A stretch of 9,378 nucleotides of DNA, taken from contig PIVW01000211.1 in NCBI GenBank assembly GCA_003353825.1, positions 1 through 9,378 of the forward strand, in the 5' to 3' direction. Positions 6,799-9,378 of the stretch are shown piece by piece. The position numbers were made by a program, and so were the translations under genes. How positions within the stretch are numbered: position 1 is the first letter of the stretch; each line of letters begins with the position of its first letter. The notes beneath the pieces were generated by a model. It ran no database searches. It was not told the DNA's origin and saw nothing but the letters and a program-made list of their open reading frames with translations. The stretch comes from Chloroflexota bacterium (GTDB taxonomy: Bacteria > Chloroflexota > Anaerolineae > J102).

Positions 6799-7413
6799 TC
6801 ATGGTCTTGGTACTCTTTGTAGCTCGATAAGTTCACAGTTGCCAACGTGCGGCGCACGGCAAAGTGCGCCGCACGATCTACATGAGCGATCCCGTTCGAC
6901 GCCTTTAGAAAAACTATCCTCGACATCTTCACCCTGTTGATCGATGACCTCGAACTCAAGGACTTCACCAGCTGATTGTTTAGCGGCATTGCGGATAAAA
7001 CGCACGTCGCCCCCAACGAATTTTATGAGCAAGGCGGAACTGCTGTATTGCAGATGCTCACCCACCATCTCGATCTGATCTTTGGAGAAGCCGGCATCCA
7101 GTAGTTTGCTATAGGCATCTCCCAGGGCGCCAGCGAAAGCGCCACCTGCCGCACCTACGACGGCGCCGCCAATCGGTCCCCCCAGGCCGATGCCAATCAG
7201 GAGGCCCAATGCGCCACCCCATTTTGCACCGGTAGACGCAGCATGGCGGCCGATATCTTTATGTCGCAACTTGCCATGTTCATCTTTCGTCACGACCACT
7301 GCATCATCGATCTCAACCAGTTTCTCTTTCTCAGCCTGCTCGATCTTCTTGTACACATCTTCGGCATGGTCGAGCGAGTCGAAGGCAACGATCAGATATA
7401 CATGTTTGGCCAT
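6799..7413 (-). CDS. DUF1269 glycine-zipper protein, possibly 3'-extended by frameshift
   Basis: A DUF1269-family protein of unknown function. The N-terminal MAKHVYLIVAFDSLDHAEDVYKKI and AVVVTKDEHGKLR (38-50) form the alpha/beta part. Residues about 66-103 are a Gly/Ala-rich zipper (GALGLLIGIGLGGPIGGAVVGAAGGAFAGALGD) that likely inserts in a membrane. The domain ends with EVLEFEVIDQQ (150-160). Family members usually stop near 165-175 residues; this frame runs to 204 with a Cys-containing tail (C178, C181, C185, C193) that I do not recognise. One extra T in the T5 tract at 6909-6913 would end the protein at ...EDSFF and TAA (6905-6907), giving about 168 residues. The tail also contains a perfect hairpin. 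The start follows the AglG TAG by 10 bp with AGGGG seven bases upstream, so it is co-transcribed with the transporter. Confidence 0.8.
   Translation of the reverse strand: MAKHVYLIVAFDSLDHAEDVYKKIEQAEKEKLVEIDDAVVVTKDEHGKLRHKDIGRHAASTGAKWGGALGLLIGIGLGGPIGGAVVGAAGGAFAGALGDAYSKLLDAGFSKDQIEMVGEHLQYSSSALLIKFVGGDVRFIRNAAKQSAGEVLEFEVIDQQGEDVEDSFSKGVERDRSCRSCGALCRAPHVGNCELIELQRVPRP
6846..6875 (-). other. Perfect 12-bp hairpin, 6-nt loop
   Basis: CGTGCGGCGCAC (plus strand, 6846-6857) and GTGCGCCGCACG (6864-6875) are exact reverse complements around a six-base loop. It lies in the C-terminal tail of the DUF1269 frame, about 80 bp before MarR in the direction of transcription. No T tract follows on the minus strand, so it is not a canonical intrinsic terminator; an mRNA-stabilising or processing stem between transporter and catabolic genes is possible. 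Confidence 0.7.
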
Positions 7414-7423
7414 ATCAAAACCC

Positions 7424-8527
7424 CTATCCTTTCACCGAGCCTGCCAACAGGCCGCGGACGAAGTAGCGTTGCAGTGAGAAAAAGACCACCAAGGGCAGGA
7501 TCATTGTGACAAACGCACCGGCGGTCAGCAAATGCCAGTCGTTGCCGCGAGAGCCCACAAGATTGGCCAGACGCATTGTCAACACCTCGGTCTCTTTGTT
7601 GCCTCCCAGGAAAATCAAGGCCACCAGGTAATCGTTCCAAACCCAGAGGAATTGGAAGATCGCAAAGGAGGCCAGGGCGGGCACCGAGAGAGGTAGCACC
7701 AGGCGGGTGAAAACCGTAAAGTGTGAGGCGCCATCGATAAAGGCCGATTCCAGCATCTCTCTTGGCAGTGTACTGATGTAATTGAAGAGTAGGTACACTG
7801 CCAAGGGCAAGCCGAAACCGGTATGCGCCAACCACACCGAAAGGAAAGTGCCATTAATCTGAAGATCGGCGAAGTCCCTCAGTAATGGAACCAGGGCGAT
7901 CTGTAAGGGTACGACCAGCAACGCTACAACCAATATGAACAACAGACGTCTACCGCTGAAGTTCATCCAGGCAAATCCGTAGGCTGCAAAGGCAGCGATG
8001 AGGATGGGGATAATGGTGGCTGGGATGGCGACGGTGATGCTGTTGAATATCGCTCCCCAGAAATTATCACCCGGAACTACCTCCACAGTGCCGTCGGCCC
8101 GTTGATACTCAAAGTCCTTACCTTGCAGAACTTGCCTGTAGTTCTCAGTTGTAAAGTTCCACTTTGTCACCCATTCCTCTTCCTGAACTTCGATACGGCC
8201 AAGGCGCTTATTGCCGATCCATTGCACGCGTTTACCATTGGGCGTCTCGACACCCTCGCGCAAGGCTTCGAAGGTCGCCGAAGCTCCCTCGACATTCATG
8301 ACTTCATTGGGATCGAGCCCCATCTCTTTGGGATCTAGCGTGGCGACCTGGACCCACTCTTTATGGGGGATCACCGTCCACCAGCCTGAGGTCTGGATAT
8401 CAAAACGCTCCCGCCATGACGAAATGAACAGGCCCATGGTGGGGATGGTCCACAGCAGCACGAGAACCAGAAGCATGCCGTTGACCATGATCAAGGAGGT
8501 CCATTTTTGTCTCGTTCCACCGGCCAT
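7424..8527 (-). CDS. aglG: ABC sugar transporter permease, MalG/AglG type
   Basis: One of two inner-membrane permease subunits of a CUT1-class ABC importer for oligosaccharides. Of 367 residues, TM1 is at about 12-35. A large extracytoplasmic insert of about 120 residues (38-158, including NVEGASATFEALREG and VTKWNFTTENYRQVL) follows. The five-helix permease core then spans about 160-352. The EAA loop that docks the ATPase is EMLESAFIDGASHFTVFTRLVLPL (257-280). Ordinary MalG proteins are about 280-300 residues; the insert is the hallmark of AglG, the alpha-glucoside permease of rhizobia. Start ATG 8527 shares its A with the TAA of the upstream permease (TAATG), with GGAGG seven bases before, indicating translational coupling. 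Substrate is inferred as an alpha-glucoside such as sucrose from family resemblance and the amylosucrase downstream. Confidence 0.88.
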   Translation of the reverse strand: MAGGTRQKWTSLIMVNGMLLVLVLLWTIPTMGLFISSWRERFDIQTSGWWTVIPHKEWVQVATLDPKEMGLDPNEVMNVEGASATFEALREGVETPNGKRVQWIGNKRLGRIEVQEEEWVTKWNFTTENYRQVLQGKDFEYQRADGTVEVVPGDNFWGAIFNSITVAIPATIIPILIAAFAAYGFAWMNFSGRRLLFILVVALLVVPLQIALVPLLRDFADLQINGTFLSVWLAHTGFGLPLAVYLLFNYISTLPREMLESAFIDGASHFTVFTRLVLPLSVPALASFAIFQFLWVWNDYLVALIFLGGNKETEVLTMRLANLVGSRGNDWHLLTAGAFVTMILPLVVFFSLQRYFVRGLLAGSVKG

Positions 8528-9378
8528 TAGAATGCCTCCGTTTGTCTGAATTGTCGCAAGTTATAAATCATCACGGGGATCACCGCAACGAGCAATACGA
8601 TAGCGATAGCCGAACCAAATCCGGCATTGCGTGCGATAAAAGATTGCCGATAGAATTGCGTCGCAATAACATCGGTGCCGAACTGCCCACCGGTCATCAC
8701 CCACACGACATCGAAGATCTTAAGTGTAAAAATCACTACGGTGGTCATTACCGTAATAATCGTACTGCTAATGTAGGGGATCATGATACGGAAAAAGACC
8801 TGAATCTCAGTGGCTCCATCCACACGGGCTGCTTCCAAAATCTCACTGGGGATGCCCTTGAGCGCCGCCGAGAATAGTACCATTGAGAAGCCCGCCTGCA
8901 ACCAGGCCACGATTACGACCAGAAAGACGTTGTTAAATGGGGCAATGGCTGTGTACGCGGGCCAGGCGTGTGGATCACCTCCTAATCCAACTACTATAGC
9001 ATTTAGCAATCCGATTTGAGGAACCCCAACTGGTCGAACTTCATAGATGAAATTCCAGATAACGCCAGCGCCGACAAAGGAAATCGCCATCGGCAAGAAG
9101 ATAAAAACCTTGGCAGTCCGTTCAAACTTACTCCGATCTGAGAGAACGGCGACGAGTAGTCCGAATCCAACCGTCAATGGAACACCAAGTTTTACGATCT
9201 TCCTGCCAATGACAATATAAAATCGCTTGTAGAACTCGCGCATGATGAACCCTCTTACCGCTTTGTGTTTGAGATGCCTTTTCATTATTACGTGTTGTGG
9301 ATCTATCCTTTTGTTGAAGCCAATTGGCATGATGGTCTTAGTGACCAAGAAGCCCAGCAGGAGTACGACCAAGTTTAC
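8527..9378 (-). CDS. aglF: ABC sugar transporter permease, MalF/AglF type, 5' end outside window
   Basis: The partner permease of the same CUT1 importer. The frame is open to the window edge (284 codons seen, including the stop TAA at 8527-8529), so the N-terminus is missing. From the edge: the end of TM1 (VVLLLGFLV), then an unusually basic linker of about 45 residues (KRHLKHKAVRGFIMREFYKRF), then the well-conserved core: GFGLLVAVLSDR, FLPMAISFVGAGVIW, GVPQIGLLNA, and the EAA loop EILEAARVDGATEIQVFFRIMIP (177-199 counting from the TTG at 9372). IFDVVWVMTGGQFGTDVIA and PVMIYNLRQFR close the protein. This core matches AglF closely as I remember it. An internal ATG at 9243 with AGAGGG six bases upstream exists but would drop TM1, so I prefer a start upstream of the window. 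The solute-binding protein gene would be expected further upstream. Confidence 0.87.
   Translation of the reverse strand, partial: VNLVVLLLGFLVTKTIMPIGFNKRIDPQHVIMKRHLKHKAVRGFIMREFYKRFYIVIGRKIVKLGVPLTVGFGLLVAVLSDRSKFERTAKVFIFLPMAISFVGAGVIWNFIYEVRPVGVPQIGLLNAIVVGLGGDPHAWPAYTAIAPFNNVFLVVIVAWLQAGFSMVLFSAALKGIPSEILEAARVDGATEIQVFFRIMIPYISSTIITVMTTVVIFTLKIFDVVWVMTGGQFGTDVIATQFYRQSFIARNAGFGSAIAIVLLVAVIPVMIYNLRQFRQTEAF
8535..8539 (-). promoter_or_regulatory. Ribosome binding site and TAATG coupling site of aglG
   Basis: GGAGG on the minus strand inside the last codons of aglF, seven bases before the aglG ATG. The TAATG overlap means stop and start share one base. Confidence 0.8.

Noticed and set aside
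6759..7016. 85-residue alternative frame across the DUF1269 tail and the MarR start
   Set aside because: No domain; it overlaps MarR's ribosome site and start. It is better explained as the third frame near the suspected homopolymer loss.

Overview
The window looks like a chromosomal stretch from a bacterium of the Chloroflexota (Anaerolineae/Caldilineae-like). This is an inference from the gene mix (two-permease CUT1 sugar transporter, GH13_4 amylosucrase, BrnT/BrnA-type toxin-antitoxin remains) and from the many short periodic repeats at gene junctions. No rRNA or other taxonomic marker is present, so the assignment is weak.

Layout. The left third is a mixed region. The 3' end of a GtrA-family membrane protein (1-322, +) is followed by a GT4 glycosyltransferase (382-1515, +); together they suggest cell-envelope polysaccharide or lipid-linked sugar work. 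Next, on the minus strand, is a BrnA/CopG-type antitoxin (1537-1824), preceded in its operon by what reads as a broken BrnT toxin (1811-~1941). A plus-strand six-helix membrane protein of unknown function (1976-2701) follows.

The right two thirds (9378 down to 2737) are all on the minus strand and read as one operon for a sugar, most likely sucrose or another alpha-glucoside. In transcription order: AglF/MalF-type permease (5' end outside the window), AglG/MalG-type permease with a large extracytoplasmic insert, a DUF1269 glycine-zipper protein, a MarR regulator, an FGGY-family carbohydrate kinase (xylulokinase-like), and an amylosucrase. The two permeases overlap as TAATG, and the gaps between genes are 10, 32, 14 and 65 bp. 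The simplest story is that sucrose enters through the transporter, amylosucrase moves its glucosyl unit onto alpha-glucan and releases fructose, and the kinase handles a ketose. The binding protein and ATPase would lie outside the window.

The most unusual signal is a set of strictly periodic, degenerate 7- or 8-bp tandem arrays at gene junctions: 5 x 7 bp at 325-359, 7 x 7 bp at 2690-2738, 15 x 8 bp at 4654-4773 and 3 x 8 bp at 4782-4805. Each has its own unit sequence, and three of them contain or touch start or stop codons. The 15-unit octamer array encodes the start and first ~26 residues of the amylosucrase, so gain or loss of a unit would shift the reading frame. Two apparent one-base losses in T tracts (BrnT remnant, DUF1269 tail) are the other points to check; they could be real or sequencing errors. 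No RNA genes, CRISPR arrays or insertion sequences were seen, and no stretch over 300 bp lacks a gene.
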